From an uncultured Clostridia bacterium (lineage in GTDB: Bacteria > Bacillota > Clostridia > TANB77 > CAG-508): a stretch of DNA of 13,018 nt. Location: the NCBI GenBank assembly GCA_944390305.1, contig CALXPX010000027.1:1-13018 (forward strand). Reading direction: 5' to 3'. Positions 7,613 to 13,018 of this stretch are shown here, piece by piece. Position 1 is the stretch's first letter. Every line of letters begins with the position of its first letter. Under the pieces are notes generated by a model. The model was given only the letters and a program-made list of their open reading frames with translations. It was not told the DNA's origin and did not search any database. Both the position numbers and the translations under genes were made by a program.

Positions 7613-7948
7613 CTATCTTAAGCCTGGTATATTATATTTTCCAAGTTCTTGTGCTTGTGCAGCATCCACTTTCTTTAAAGCATCATTTACACATGTTAAA
7701 ATTAAATCTTGTAACATTTCTACATCATCTGGATCAACTACATCTTTTTTTATTTTTATTTCTAATAACTCTTTACTTCCATTTACTTTTGCAAATACTG
7801 CTCCTCCACCTGTTGTACTTTCGAAAGTTTGATTTGCTAAATTTTCCTGAGATTTCTCCATCTCTTCTTGCATCTTCTTTGCTTGTTTCATAAGTTGGTT
7901 CATATTAAAACCTCCTCCAAAACCTCCTGGAAATCCTCCTCTTGCCAT
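7613..7948 (-). CDS. YbaB/EbfC nucleoid-associated protein
   Basis: Small dimeric DNA-binding protein of the YbaB/EbfC family, thought to coat the nucleoid. The N-terminus is a Gly/Phe-rich tail (ARGGFPGGFGGGF, 2-14), followed by the family's amphipathic helix (NMNQLMKQAKKMQEEMEKSQ) and the beta-sheet core with GGGAVFAKVNGSKEL and the acidic VDPDDVEMLQDLI helix region. The 111-residue length is usual. Its ribosome binding site AGGAGG overlaps the dnaX stop codon, and the gap to dnaX is 12 bp. The dnaX-ybaB-recR order is very widely conserved, which makes the call firm even though the exact cellular role is not. Confidence 0.95.
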   Translation of the reverse strand: MARGGFPGGFGGGFNMNQLMKQAKKMQEEMEKSQENLANQTFESTTGGGAVFAKVNGSKELLEIKIKKDVVDPDDVEMLQDLILTCVNDALKKVDAAQAQELGKYNIPGLR

Positions 7949-7960
7949 AATAAAATCCTC

Positions 7961-9523
7961 CTATTCATCTATATAATTTATATTTATACCTAAATCAATT
8001 TCATGATTTTCTTCTTTTGGTTTATTATTATTAGATTCTAAAATTTTTACTCTCATATCTTTCTTACATTCTAAAGATATTAATCTTTTAAGTTCATTCA
8101 TATTTTCAGGTCTTTCAATTACCGCTTTTCCAAAACTAGTAAGTCCTCCTAAAAACTCTATTCCTACAGTCATATCATCTAATAGTATAGCTCTTGTATT
8201 ACTTAAATTAGAATATAGCATAGCTTTTCTTTCTTCTTTTAATTTATCTATAACATTTTTCCAAAAATCTGCACTTTTTTTATTCAAGTTTTCCGTATTT
8301 TCTACTCTTTTTTCCACATTTTGTTTACTTGTTGTGGATTGTATACTTTTTTTAGGCACTTCTTCTTTTTTTACTTGTACATTTACCTTTCCACTAGCAA
8401 TAGATTTTTCTAAATTATCTATTCTTTCTTCAAGGGTCATATTTTCCCTGCTGCATAAACGCATTATTCCTACTTGAAAAATGATATTTTTTTGTGATGA
8501 CCACTTAAGCTCATTTTCTAAATCTGATAATGTATAAATAATTTTCAAAAGAGTATCTTTTGCTGCTATATTAGCAATGTTTTGCATTTTATTTTTATCT
8601 TCATCAGAATATATATTAGAAGCTGTATTTGTAGTTTTTAGTATCATAATGTCTTTAACATATTTTATAATTTCCCAAAGAAAATTATTTAAATCTTTTC
8701 CTTCTAATATTATATCATTGCAAATATTAATACTTTTTTCTACATCATAATTTAAGATTGCATCTACTATTCCTGAAACATATTCTAATTTAGGTATACC
8801 AACTAAATCTTTTACTTTCTCTTTTGTTATACTATTATCTTCACCTTGAGAACATCTTTCTAAAATAGATAGAGCATCTCTCATTGCTCCTTCAGATAAT
8901 TCAGCAATTAATTCAAGTGCATCAGTAGAATATTGTATTTTACATTCTTTGCATATTTTTTCTAAGTTTTCTGTAATATCTCCTTCTGAAATCTTTTTAA
9001 AATCAAATCTCTGACATCTTGATAAAATTGTTGCTGGTAATTTCTGTGGTTCTGTTGTAGCTAAAATGAATTTTACATGTTTTGGTGGTTCTTCTAAAGT
9101 CTTTAAAAGAGCGTTAAAGGCTCCTGTTGAAAGCATATGAACCTCATCTATTATATATACCCTATACTTAGCAACAGTTGGCAAAAAATTTACTTCATCT
9201 CTAATTGCCCTTATATCATCAACACTATTATTAGAAGCTGCATCCATTTCCACTACATCTGTAAGAGACCCTTCTAAAGCTGCTCTGCAAATCTCACATT
9301 CATTACAAGGTTCTCCATTTTTTGGATTTAAGCAATTTACAGCTCTTGCTAATACTTTAGCAGAAGTAGTTTTTCCACATCCTCTGCACCCAGTAAAAAG
9401 ATATGCATGTCCTACTCTATCTGCAATTACTTGATTTTTTAGTGTAGTAGTGATATGTTCTTGACCAACAATTTCATTAAATGTCATTGGTCTAAATCTT
9501 CTATATAAAGCTGTATATTCCAT
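7961..9523 (-). CDS. dnaX: DNA polymerase III subunit tau (possible gamma by frameshift)
   Basis: ATPase of the clamp loader that opens the sliding clamp and ties the replicase together. Domain I has the Walker A motif GCRGCGKTTSAK (45-56), where the usual GPRGTGKT is altered at two places; zinc-binding cysteines at C64, C73, C76 and C79; and Walker B IIDEVH (124-129). SRC (168-170) is the sensor/arginine-finger motif. Domain III ends near residue 365. A Lys/Thr/Gln-rich linker (about 380-415) leads to a small C-terminal domain. At 520 residues it is a rather short tau. GGAGG sits six bases before the ATG. No separate promoter is visible, so it is probably transcribed by read-through from the SRP RNA. 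Confidence 0.97.
   Translation of the reverse strand: MEYTALYRRFRPMTFNEIVGQEHITTTLKNQVIADRVGHAYLFTGCRGCGKTTSAKVLARAVNCLNPKNGEPCNECEICRAALEGSLTDVVEMDAASNNSVDDIRAIRDEVNFLPTVAKYRVYIIDEVHMLSTGAFNALLKTLEEPPKHVKFILATTEPQKLPATILSRCQRFDFKKISEGDITENLEKICKECKIQYSTDALELIAELSEGAMRDALSILERCSQGEDNSITKEKVKDLVGIPKLEYVSGIVDAILNYDVEKSINICNDIILEGKDLNNFLWEIIKYVKDIMILKTTNTASNIYSDEDKNKMQNIANIAAKDTLLKIIYTLSDLENELKWSSQKNIIFQVGIMRLCSRENMTLEERIDNLEKSIASGKVNVQVKKEEVPKKSIQSTTSKQNVEKRVENTENLNKKSADFWKNVIDKLKEERKAMLYSNLSNTRAILLDDMTVGIEFLGGLTSFGKAVIERPENMNELKRLISLECKKDMRVKILESNNNKPKEENHEIDLGININYIDE
8352..8372 (-). other. Candidate -1 frameshift site in dnaX
   Basis: The codons GTA AAA AAA G (Val384, Lys385, Lys386) place an A_AAA_AAA heptamer at 8372-8366 in the X_XXY_YYZ register used for -1 slippage. 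In the -1 frame the next codons are AGA AGA AGT GCC and then TAA at 8354-8352. The product would be 390 residues, ending just after domain III like E. coli gamma. I see no strong downstream hairpin; a GGAAAGG stretch lies upstream. A-runs are common in this genome, so this is a hypothesis. Confidence 0.35.
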
Positions 9524-9560
9524 ATAAAGCCTCCAAAATTTTAATAAAGGTACAAAAACC

Positions 9561-9667
9561 TTTCTTCATAGAGGATATCCCCACATAAAAGAATCTACTT
9601 ATTGCTGCTACCTTCCGGTCCTGACAAGGTTCATAGCCTTTTATTGAGAATATCCTCTATAAAGAAA
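9561..9667 (-). ncRNA. ffs: Signal recognition particle RNA, small bacterial type
   Basis: RNA core of the SRP, which binds Ffh and targets nascent membrane proteins. The minus strand has the domain IV signature GTCAGGACCGGAAGGTAGC with the GGAA tetraloop (ACC-GGAA-GGT) and the asymmetric loop with AGCAGC. The outer arms pair almost perfectly: TTTCTTTATAGAGGATAT (9667-9650) with the complementary stretch at 9578-9561, with one G-U pair. The helix may extend further, because AAAGGTA at 9682-9676 can pair with TACCTTT at 9552-9546. No Alu domain is seen. Its position directly upstream of dnaX matches scr-dnaX in B. subtilis. Confidence 0.95.
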
Positions 9668-9686
9668 CATCCTCATACCTTTAGCA

Positions 9687-9715
9687 ATTATATACTATTT
9701 ACAAAATATTATCAA
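9687..9715 (-). promoter_or_regulatory. SRP RNA / dnaX operon promoter
   Basis: TTGATA (9715-9710), a 17-base spacer and a perfect TATAAT (9692-9687) on the minus strand. Transcription should start at about 9681, which is exactly where the extended SRP helix (AAAGGTA) would begin. The -35 box overlaps the TGA stop codon of the preceding gene (9714-9712). Confidence 0.85.
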
Positions 9716-10458
9716 TAGTTTTCCCTCTTAAAAATTATATCTGAACAATCTTTTTTATCTAATTGTGAAGTACCTTCAGCAAAAATATCTCCACAAGGTA
9801 AATCTAATTTTACATTTCCTCTATATGTAGATATATTTGTTTTAATAACTACATCAAAAGAAATTTGAATTTTTAAATCCTCTAAAGTAGCATCAGTTTT
9901 AGTTATTAGGCTTCCGTTATGAGCAATTTCTGCATCATCATTAGAAACATATTCTCCAACTTCAGTATTAGCTACTCTAAATATAACATTACCACCTTGA
10001 CTAGATATCTCTAATGTTTTTGAATTATCTTGTTTTGCTCCATTAAATGTCAAACTTCTATTTATTAAATAATTATCTTCATAAGAAAATAAACTACCTT
10101 CTGTACTATTTGGCATATATACTCTAGTATTGCCTATCTTTGGATCTGTAAAATGAAAATTTTCTAAACTAACACTTTCAATATATGAGTTTTTTTCATA
10201 TTCAGAATTTTTTGTTATTTGTATATAAATATCATTATATTGAATAATATTTAAATTCCATTTATAATTATTCGGATTTTCTTCTTTTGTCTTGCCTTCT
10301 GCACTACTAACAACAATAATTTCAGATAAATTAAAAGGCATGTTCTGCTCTCCTTCTTGGTTATACTTAAGCATTATTGTAATAGCAATTCCAAAAGCTA
10401 CAATTATTATTGCGAGTGTCACCGCCAATTTTATTTTTTCTTTTTTGTTTTTTTCCAT
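9712..10458 (-). CDS. Membrane-anchored protein of unknown function
   Basis: I do not recognise the family. A Lys-rich start is followed by one hydrophobic segment (residues about 11-30), and the rest is an extracytoplasmic domain rich in beta-prone residues, Asn and Ser (for example PFNLSEIIVVSSAEG at 41-55). This suggests a type II membrane protein or uncleaved-signal protein with a beta-sandwich domain. There is no lipobox and no obvious catalytic motif. Two cysteines lie near the C-terminus (in LPCGD and KKDCSD) and could form a disulfide. The ATG is only 12 nt after the 3' end of tRNA-Ser, with GGAGG between them, so it is probably co-transcribed with tadA and the tRNA. It sits between tadA and the SRP RNA, which are direct neighbours in B. 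subtilis. Confidence 0.8.
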   Translation of the reverse strand: MEKNKKEKIKLAVTLAIIIVAFGIAITIMLKYNQEGEQNMPFNLSEIIVVSSAEGKTKEENPNNYKWNLNIIQYNDIYIQITKNSEYEKNSYIESVSLENFHFTDPKIGNTRVYMPNSTEGSLFSYEDNYLINRSLTFNGAKQDNSKTLEISSQGGNVIFRVANTEVGEYVSNDDAEIAHNGSLITKTDATLEDLKIQISFDVVIKTNISTYRGNVKLDLPCGDIFAEGTSQLDKKDCSDIIFKRENY

Positions 10459-10470
10459 AACCCCTCCATT

Positions 10471-10564
10471 TGGCGAAGAGAGTGGGATTCGAACCCACGA
10501 GCCATTAAAATAATAGCCTTCTGCTTTCGAGGCAGTTCCGTTATGACCACTTCGGTATCTCTTC
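10471..10564 (-). tRNA. tRNA-Ser (anticodon CGA)
   Basis: A 94-nt class II tRNA on the minus strand. The acceptor arms GAAGAGA (10564-10558) and TCTCTTC (10481-10475) pair over seven bases, with discriminator G and an encoded CCA (10473-10471). The anticodon loop CTCGAAA (10531-10525) gives CGA (10529-10527), which reads UCG as Ser. The T arm is GTGGGTTCGAATCCCAC, and the long variable arm between them is typical of serine tRNAs. Its first base directly follows the tadA stop codon, so it is probably cut from the tadA transcript. Confidence 0.97.
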
Positions 10565-11023
10565 TTATTTCTTGTTTTTTCTTAAGTTTTTAAAAAAATC
10601 TTTTAAAATGTTCTCACATTCTTTTTTGCAAACTCCATATTCTATATCTACCTTATGATTAAATTTGTAATCTTCTAATAAATTAAGTACAGAGCCGCAG
10701 CTTCCAGTTTTTTCATCCATTGCACCAATATATACTTTGCGTAACCTTGCTTGAATTAAAGCTCCTGCACACATACTACATGGTTCTAAAGTAACATACA
10801 TGTCACAATCATAAAGTCTCCAATTTTTTAATTTTTTACTTGCTTTTTGAATAGCTAATATTTCTGCATGTTTCGTTGTATCATGTTTTTTCTCTTTTTC
10901 GTTATATGCCTTAGCTATTATTTTACCATTTTTAACAATAATTGCTCCAACAGGAACTTCTAATTCATTATATGCTTTTTTTGCTTCATTTAGAGCTATA
11001 TTCATGTAATATTCTTTATCCAT
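10565..11023 (-). CDS. tadA: tRNA-specific adenosine deaminase TadA
   Basis: Deaminates the wobble adenosine of tRNA-Arg(ACG) to inosine so that one tRNA reads several CGN codons. The zinc and catalytic motif KHAEILAIQKA supplies His52 and the proton-shuttling Glu54. TLEPCSMCAGALIQARLRKV contributes Cys82 and Cys85. GAMDEKTGSCGSVLNLLED is the typical TadA segment after the zinc site. At 152 residues it is full length. AGGAG stands seven bases before the ATG. It is the first gene after a good promoter, and its TAA stop touches the 5' base of tRNA-Ser with no gap. A guanine deaminase is the main alternative but fits the LEPCSMCAGALIQAR segment less well. Confidence 0.95.
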   Translation of the reverse strand: MDKEYYMNIALNEAKKAYNELEVPVGAIIVKNGKIIAKAYNEKEKKHDTTKHAEILAIQKASKKLKNWRLYDCDMYVTLEPCSMCAGALIQARLRKVYIGAMDEKTGSCGSVLNLLEDYKFNHKVDIEYGVCKKECENILKDFFKNLRKNKK

Positions 11024-11053
11024 TTTTCACTCCTAATTCTAAAGACATATTAT

Positions 11054-11082
11054 ATAATAACATAAAAACTTTTTTGTTGCAA
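11054..11082 (-). promoter_or_regulatory. Promoter of the tadA - tRNA-Ser unit
   Basis: TTGCAA (11082-11077), a 17-base spacer and TATTAT (11059-11054) on the minus strand. The start would be near 11047, giving a leader of about 24 bases. It follows directly after the terminator of the previous gene. Confidence 0.65.
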
Positions 11083-11083
11083 G

Positions 11084-11110
11084 AAAAAAAGCATATATAA
11101 AAATATGCTT
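11084..11110 (-). terminator. Intrinsic terminator after the 83-residue gene
   Basis: On the minus strand AAGCATAT (11110-11103) pairs with ATATGCTT (11096-11089) around a six-base loop and is followed by a T-run down to 11084. It lies 28 bp past the stop of the gene at 11139-11390. Confidence 0.85.
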
Positions 11111-11138
11111 TGGTGTCAAAGATTTTAACAAATATAAA

Positions 11139-11390
11139 TTAATCTTTAAAGTCATATGCAAAGTCTTCAAGTAGTGTAAAATTTTGTACGCTAAGTACTA
11201 ATACGTCTAATAACTTATTAATTTTTTCCTCATTATTTGTTAAATTTTCAACTTTCTTAATATTAGTTTTACCATTTTCTTCTTCTACTACCTCTATACC
11301 ATATTTTTCATTGTGCACTCTATAGATTTTTACATCCTTTCTTTCATTTTCCTTTGCAACACTTATTGTTGCGAATAAATTCTTATTCAT
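11139..11390 (-). CDS. Small 83-residue protein of unknown function
   Basis: AAAGGAG lies seven bases before the ATG, and a terminator follows the stop codon, so this is a credible gene. The protein is soluble and strongly charged (MNKNLFATISVAKENERKD, then KYGIEVVEEENGKTNI), with a helical second half ending in TLLEDFAYDFKD. The pattern of a short beta-rich YGIEV core followed by a helix and a terminal LLEDF/YDF segment reminds me of small clostridial proteins grouped under DUF6514, but I cannot confirm this and assign no function. It follows the Spo0A-like gene by 47 bp on the same strand with no promoter that I can see between them, so the two may be co-transcribed. Confidence 0.72.
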   Translation of the reverse strand: MNKNLFATISVAKENERKDVKIYRVHNEKYGIEVVEEENGKTNIKKVENLTNNEEKINKLLDVLVLSVQNFTLLEDFAYDFKD

Positions 11391-11437
11391 TTTTTTACTC
11401 CTTTACAAAATATAATTTATACAAAGCCATAGGTGAT

Positions 11438-11803
11438 TTAATAATAAATATACTTATCATTCATTTCTTCATATACATTCCTTGCTATTGTAACTATAAA
11501 AAATTTTAAAGTAGGTTTTTCATCAATAAAAAATTTAAAATAATTAAATATAACATCTGAAGCAGTATTTGCATACATTAGATCAATTAATTTGCTTAAA
11601 TTCCATTGTACATTTTCTGGTCTAGTATTATATTTTTGTGCAATTGGTAAGTATACAAACTTTTTTAAATCTCTCATGACATTTCTATCTTTTACAACAA
11701 GATATATTGCATCAATTAAGTATTGATACGAAATTGATGATCTTCTAAATTTAAAATGATTTAATTGGACTATTATTTCATTAATAATCTTTCGATCTTC
11801 CAT
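11438..11803 (-). CDS. Stand-alone Spo0A C-terminal-domain-like protein
   Basis: The whole 121-residue protein resembles the DNA-binding effector domain of the sporulation master regulator Spo0A. SYQYLIDAIYLVVKDRNVM (25-43) corresponds to Spo0A GYQYLREAIIMVVEDIDLL, and LPIAQKYNTRPENVQWNL (52-69) to YPTIAKKYNTTPSRVERAI. The receiver domain is absent, and there is no room for one because the gene starts here with AGGA eight bases before the ATG. In the recognition helix the Spo0A residues that contact the 0A box (Glu213, Arg214, Arg217 in B. subtilis) are Gln66, Trp67 and Ser70. It therefore probably does not bind a normal 0A box. It may be a transcription factor with a different site, or a modulator. 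The homology is recognised by eye. Confidence 0.75.
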   Translation of the reverse strand: MEDRKIINEIIVQLNHFKFRRSSISYQYLIDAIYLVVKDRNVMRDLKKFVYLPIAQKYNTRPENVQWNLSKLIDLMYANTASDVIFNYFKFFIDEKPTLKFFIVTIARNVYEEMNDKYIYY

Positions 11804-11828
11804 CCATCTTTCCTATTTTAACGTCATT

Positions 11829-11868
11829 AATTCCTAAACTTTCCCACTAATTCCATATAATTCCAGCT
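11829..11868. repeat. Four AATTCC-like units phased every 10 bp
   Basis: Consecutive 10-bp units begin at 11829, 11839, 11849 and 11859. Three start with AATTCC and the second is a divergent CTTTCC, so TTCC recurs at 11831, 11841, 11851 and 11861, once per helical turn on one DNA face. The array lies 26-65 bp upstream of the Spo0A-like start codon and about 150 bp before the secreted-protein gene, in the intergenic region between these divergent genes. It could be a cooperative protein-binding array; the regulator is unknown. Confidence 0.55.
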
Positions 11869-11906
11869 TTACTGACATAGAATCAAGGAAATGTTATGAT
11901 GTTGAT

Positions 11907-11918
11907 GTGATTTATCAC
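11907..11918. promoter_or_regulatory. 12-bp dyad GTGATTTATCAC
   Basis: GTGAT and ATCAC are inverted around a two-base centre. The dyad overlaps the end of a TTGATG (11902-11907) that could be a -35 box for the plus-strand gene at 12013, with weak -10 candidates around 11927-11935. Its position suits an operator for that gene, but the promoter itself is not convincing. Confidence 0.35.
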
Positions 11919-11932
11919 TACTAGATTACTAT

Positions 11933-11958
11933 TATGCATCGGAACTGTCCGAAGCATA
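11933..11958 (+). promoter_or_regulatory. Hairpin/dyad upstream of the secreted-protein gene
   Basis: TATGC (11933-11937) pairs with GCATA (11954-11958), and TCGGA (11939-11943) with TCCGA (11948-11952), with one A-A mismatch and an ACTG loop. It lies about 55-80 bases before the start codon, so it is either a leader hairpin or an operator. Confidence 0.5.
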
Positions 11959-12012
11959 TGGTAATAAAGGCAAGAGAGAGACAAACTAAAATTCTGAAAG
12001 GATGATTCAATT

Positions 12013-12468
12013 ATGAAACGGTTTATCTCCATCATTATGGCATGCATTATGTTCTGCTGCTTTGCTTCTGTGAGCGCTTTTGCTCAGGAAGTAGAACCTT
12101 CTCAGGCTCCCTCCCAGGAAGTTACTGAGCAGGTAAGCACGGATGCCAGCACCCGGTCTTTAGGTAAAGTCCTTGCCACAAATGGCGGAACCATTTACAA
12201 CGGTAGTGGAACTATTGCAGTAACGCTACCTTCTGGGAATTTCAGTGCAAAATTTATTGCACAAATTGGTTATGCTGATCGTAGCGGTATAGTAACATGT
12301 ACTGTACAAGCTCCTGATGGATACTACTACAATCTTGGTACCATGTCTGGTTCAGGAAGTAGTACTGACAGTTATACCGTATTTTACGCACAAGCTGGTA
12401 CTTATTACTTTCATTTTACATCTGCAATTTCAACACCAATTGAAGTGGCCTGCTATATCTACGACTAA
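12013..12468 (+). CDS. Small secreted protein of foreign composition
   Basis: A 151-residue protein with a clear signal peptide: KR start, a hydrophobic core (FISIIMACIMFCCFASVS, 4-21), then AFA and probable cleavage before Gln25. A Gln/Glu/Ser/Thr-rich spacer (25-48) leads to a compact beta-rich domain (about 50-151) full of Gly, Ser, Tyr and Thr, for example GTIYNGSGTIAVTLPSGNF and AQAGTYYFHFTSAIS, ending in ACYIYD. The mature form has two cysteines (96 and 147) that could form a disulfide. I do not recognise the family; the beta-sandwich look alone does not give a function. AAAGGA lies ten bases before the ATG, slightly long. Codons such as CTC, CGG, ACC and GTC are frequent, unlike the TTA/AGA-rich neighbours, which points to horizontal acquisition. 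It has its own terminator. Confidence 0.85.
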   Translation: MKRFISIIMACIMFCCFASVSAFAQEVEPSQAPSQEVTEQVSTDASTRSLGKVLATNGGTIYNGSGTIAVTLPSGNFSAKFIAQIGYADRSGIVTCTVQAPDGYYYNLGTMSGSGSSTDSYTVFYAQAGTYYFHFTSAISTPIEVACYIYD

Positions 12469-12497
12469 AAACCAATTTCTCTCTTGTCCTTATTCAC

Positions 12498-12534
12498 ATG
12501 CCTTCCCAACAGGGAGGGCATAATCTATATTTTT
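12498..12534 (+). terminator. Terminator of the secreted-protein gene
   Basis: ATGCCTTCCC (12498-12507) pairs with GGGAGGGCAT (12512-12521) around an ACA-type four-base loop, with one G-T pair. A T-rich tail (to about 12534) follows and runs into the end of the convergent gene. The stem is much more GC-rich than the other terminators in the window. Confidence 0.8.
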
Positions 12535-13018
12535 AGCTCATCTACACAATTAAGATCTATAGAAAAATATGTCGTTATGAACTTATTATCTTTTTCTTCT
12601 TTATAGTACAAAGAGATTGGTTTCATCGTTCCTTCTTCTAAGTTCATAAATCCACCTTCCCATGTAAAGAAAATACTATCTTCTTGAATATTTATATTCA
12701 TATCGTTATCAATAAGAGCTTTAGTCATAAGATATGAAAAATTACTTTTTCTTACTTCTGTTGGCAACTTATAATAGAATTGTCCTCCGTTTAAATAATC
12801 ATAATTTGTAATTAAATAATTATTCATATCAATAGTCTTTTTAGTATTATTTTCTTCTATATAACCATATTGCATTTTATAATCTACACATGTTGTTATC
12901 GCTTTTTGTTTTTCTTCATCATATCTAATATTTATCGTTTTAGATACTCCATCTTTAAACCAACATTCTTCTTTTTCTCTTAAACCTTCGCTATCATATT
13001 TAGTAATTACATAATGAT
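12525..13018 (-). CDS. Unidentified protein, C-terminal part only
   Basis: The frame ends with TAG at 12527-12525 and stays open to the window edge, giving about 163 visible residues; the true start lies beyond it. The internal ATG at 12875 is not a likely start, because coding sequence continues upstream with no stop (HYVITKYDSEGLREKEECWF, then KDGVSKTINIRYDEEKQKA). The repeated pattern of short charged beta strands (YDSEG, WFKDGVSKTINIRYDEE, YYKLPTEVRKSNFSYLM, FFTWEGGFMNLEEGTMKPIS) looks like an extracytoplasmic beta-sheet protein such as the LolA/RseB-like lipoproteins of Firmicutes, but this is an impression and not an assignment. Composition is AT-rich, like the core genes, and its end is only 57 bp from the stop of the secreted-protein gene. 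Confidence 0.7.
   Translation of the reverse strand, partial: HYVITKYDSEGLREKEECWFKDGVSKTINIRYDEEKQKAITTCVDYKMQYGYIEENNTKKTIDMNNYLITNYDYLNGGQFYYKLPTEVRKSNFSYLMTKALIDNDMNINIQEDSIFFTWEGGFMNLEEGTMKPISLYYKEEKDNKFITTYFSIDLNCVDELKI

Noticed and set aside
7552..7893. Leu/Phe-rich plus-strand frame over ybaB
   Set aside because: It is antisense to ybaB, has hydrophobic low-complexity composition expected from the reverse of Lys/Glu/Gln-rich coding sequence, and lacks a good ribosome binding site.
10292..10593. Two plus-strand reading frames across the tRNA-Ser (containing GEESGIRTHEP and WRREWDSNPRA)
   Set aside because: These peptides are the well-known false translations of the antisense strand of a tRNA T arm and acceptor stem. 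The tRNA explains the sequence fully.
11829..11868. CRISPR array or LytTR-type direct repeats
   Set aside because: Units are only 10 bp with no spacers, too short for CRISPR, and the sequence and spacing do not match the LytTR pattern of 9-bp repeats 12-13 bp apart.
11907..11918. CRP/FNR-type binding site
   Set aside because: The half-sites GTGAT and ATCAC are only two bases apart, whereas CRP-family sites have a TGTGA and TCACA separated by six bases.
12317..12523. 68-residue plus-strand frame overlapping the end of the secreted-protein gene
   Set aside because: Out-of-frame shadow of the secreted-protein gene that runs into its terminator hairpin; no start signal of its own.

Overview
The window reads as a very AT-rich chromosomal segment of an anaerobic, probably spore-forming Firmicute (class Clostridia in the broad sense). 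Three things point there: a YpeB germination protein and a Spo0A C-domain-like protein, strong AGGAGG-type ribosome binding sites with TTGACA/TATAAT promoters, and the order tadA - SRP RNA - dnaX - ybaB - recR known from Bacillus subtilis. No phage, IS element, CRISPR array or recognised defence system is visible. Most of the window is conserved core genome, and the less ordinary part is roughly 11.1-13.0 kb.

Layout. 1-127: start of an unidentified minus-strand gene behind a consensus promoter that is bracketed by a perfect 10-bp inverted repeat. 209-1108: a class-B J-protein. 1156-4073: a cell-wall operon read murF, ddl, yqeK. MurF and Ddl are consecutive steps of D-Ala-D-Ala synthesis and addition, and YqeK is an HD-domain Ap4A hydrolase. 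It has its own promoter near 4133-4161. 4232-5620: ypeB with a strong terminator. 5716-6834: the only core gene on the plus strand, an MGDG/UgtP-family glycolipid glycosyltransferase, divergent from ypeB. A terminator usable in both directions at 6862-6894 separates it from the next block.

6995-9715 is a minus-strand unit that begins with the SRP RNA and continues into dnaX, ybaB and recR. Its promoter -35 box overlaps the stop codon of the gene before it. dnaX carries an in-frame A_AAA_AAA heptamer followed five codons later by a -1 frame stop, a possible tau/gamma switch. 9712-11082 is a second tightly packed unit: promoter, tadA, tRNA-Ser(CGA), then a membrane-anchored protein of unknown function. 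tadA and the tRNA abut with no gap, and only 12 nt separate the tRNA from the next start codon.

11139-11803 holds two small genes on the minus strand, an 83-residue protein of unknown function and a stand-alone protein resembling the Spo0A DNA-binding domain without a receiver domain. Upstream of the latter are four 10-bp-phased AATTCC-like units. 12013-12468 (plus strand) is a small secreted protein whose base composition is clearly richer in G+C than everything around it, with its own dyad symmetries upstream and its own terminator. It looks horizontally acquired. The window ends inside an unidentified minus-strand gene that converges on it.
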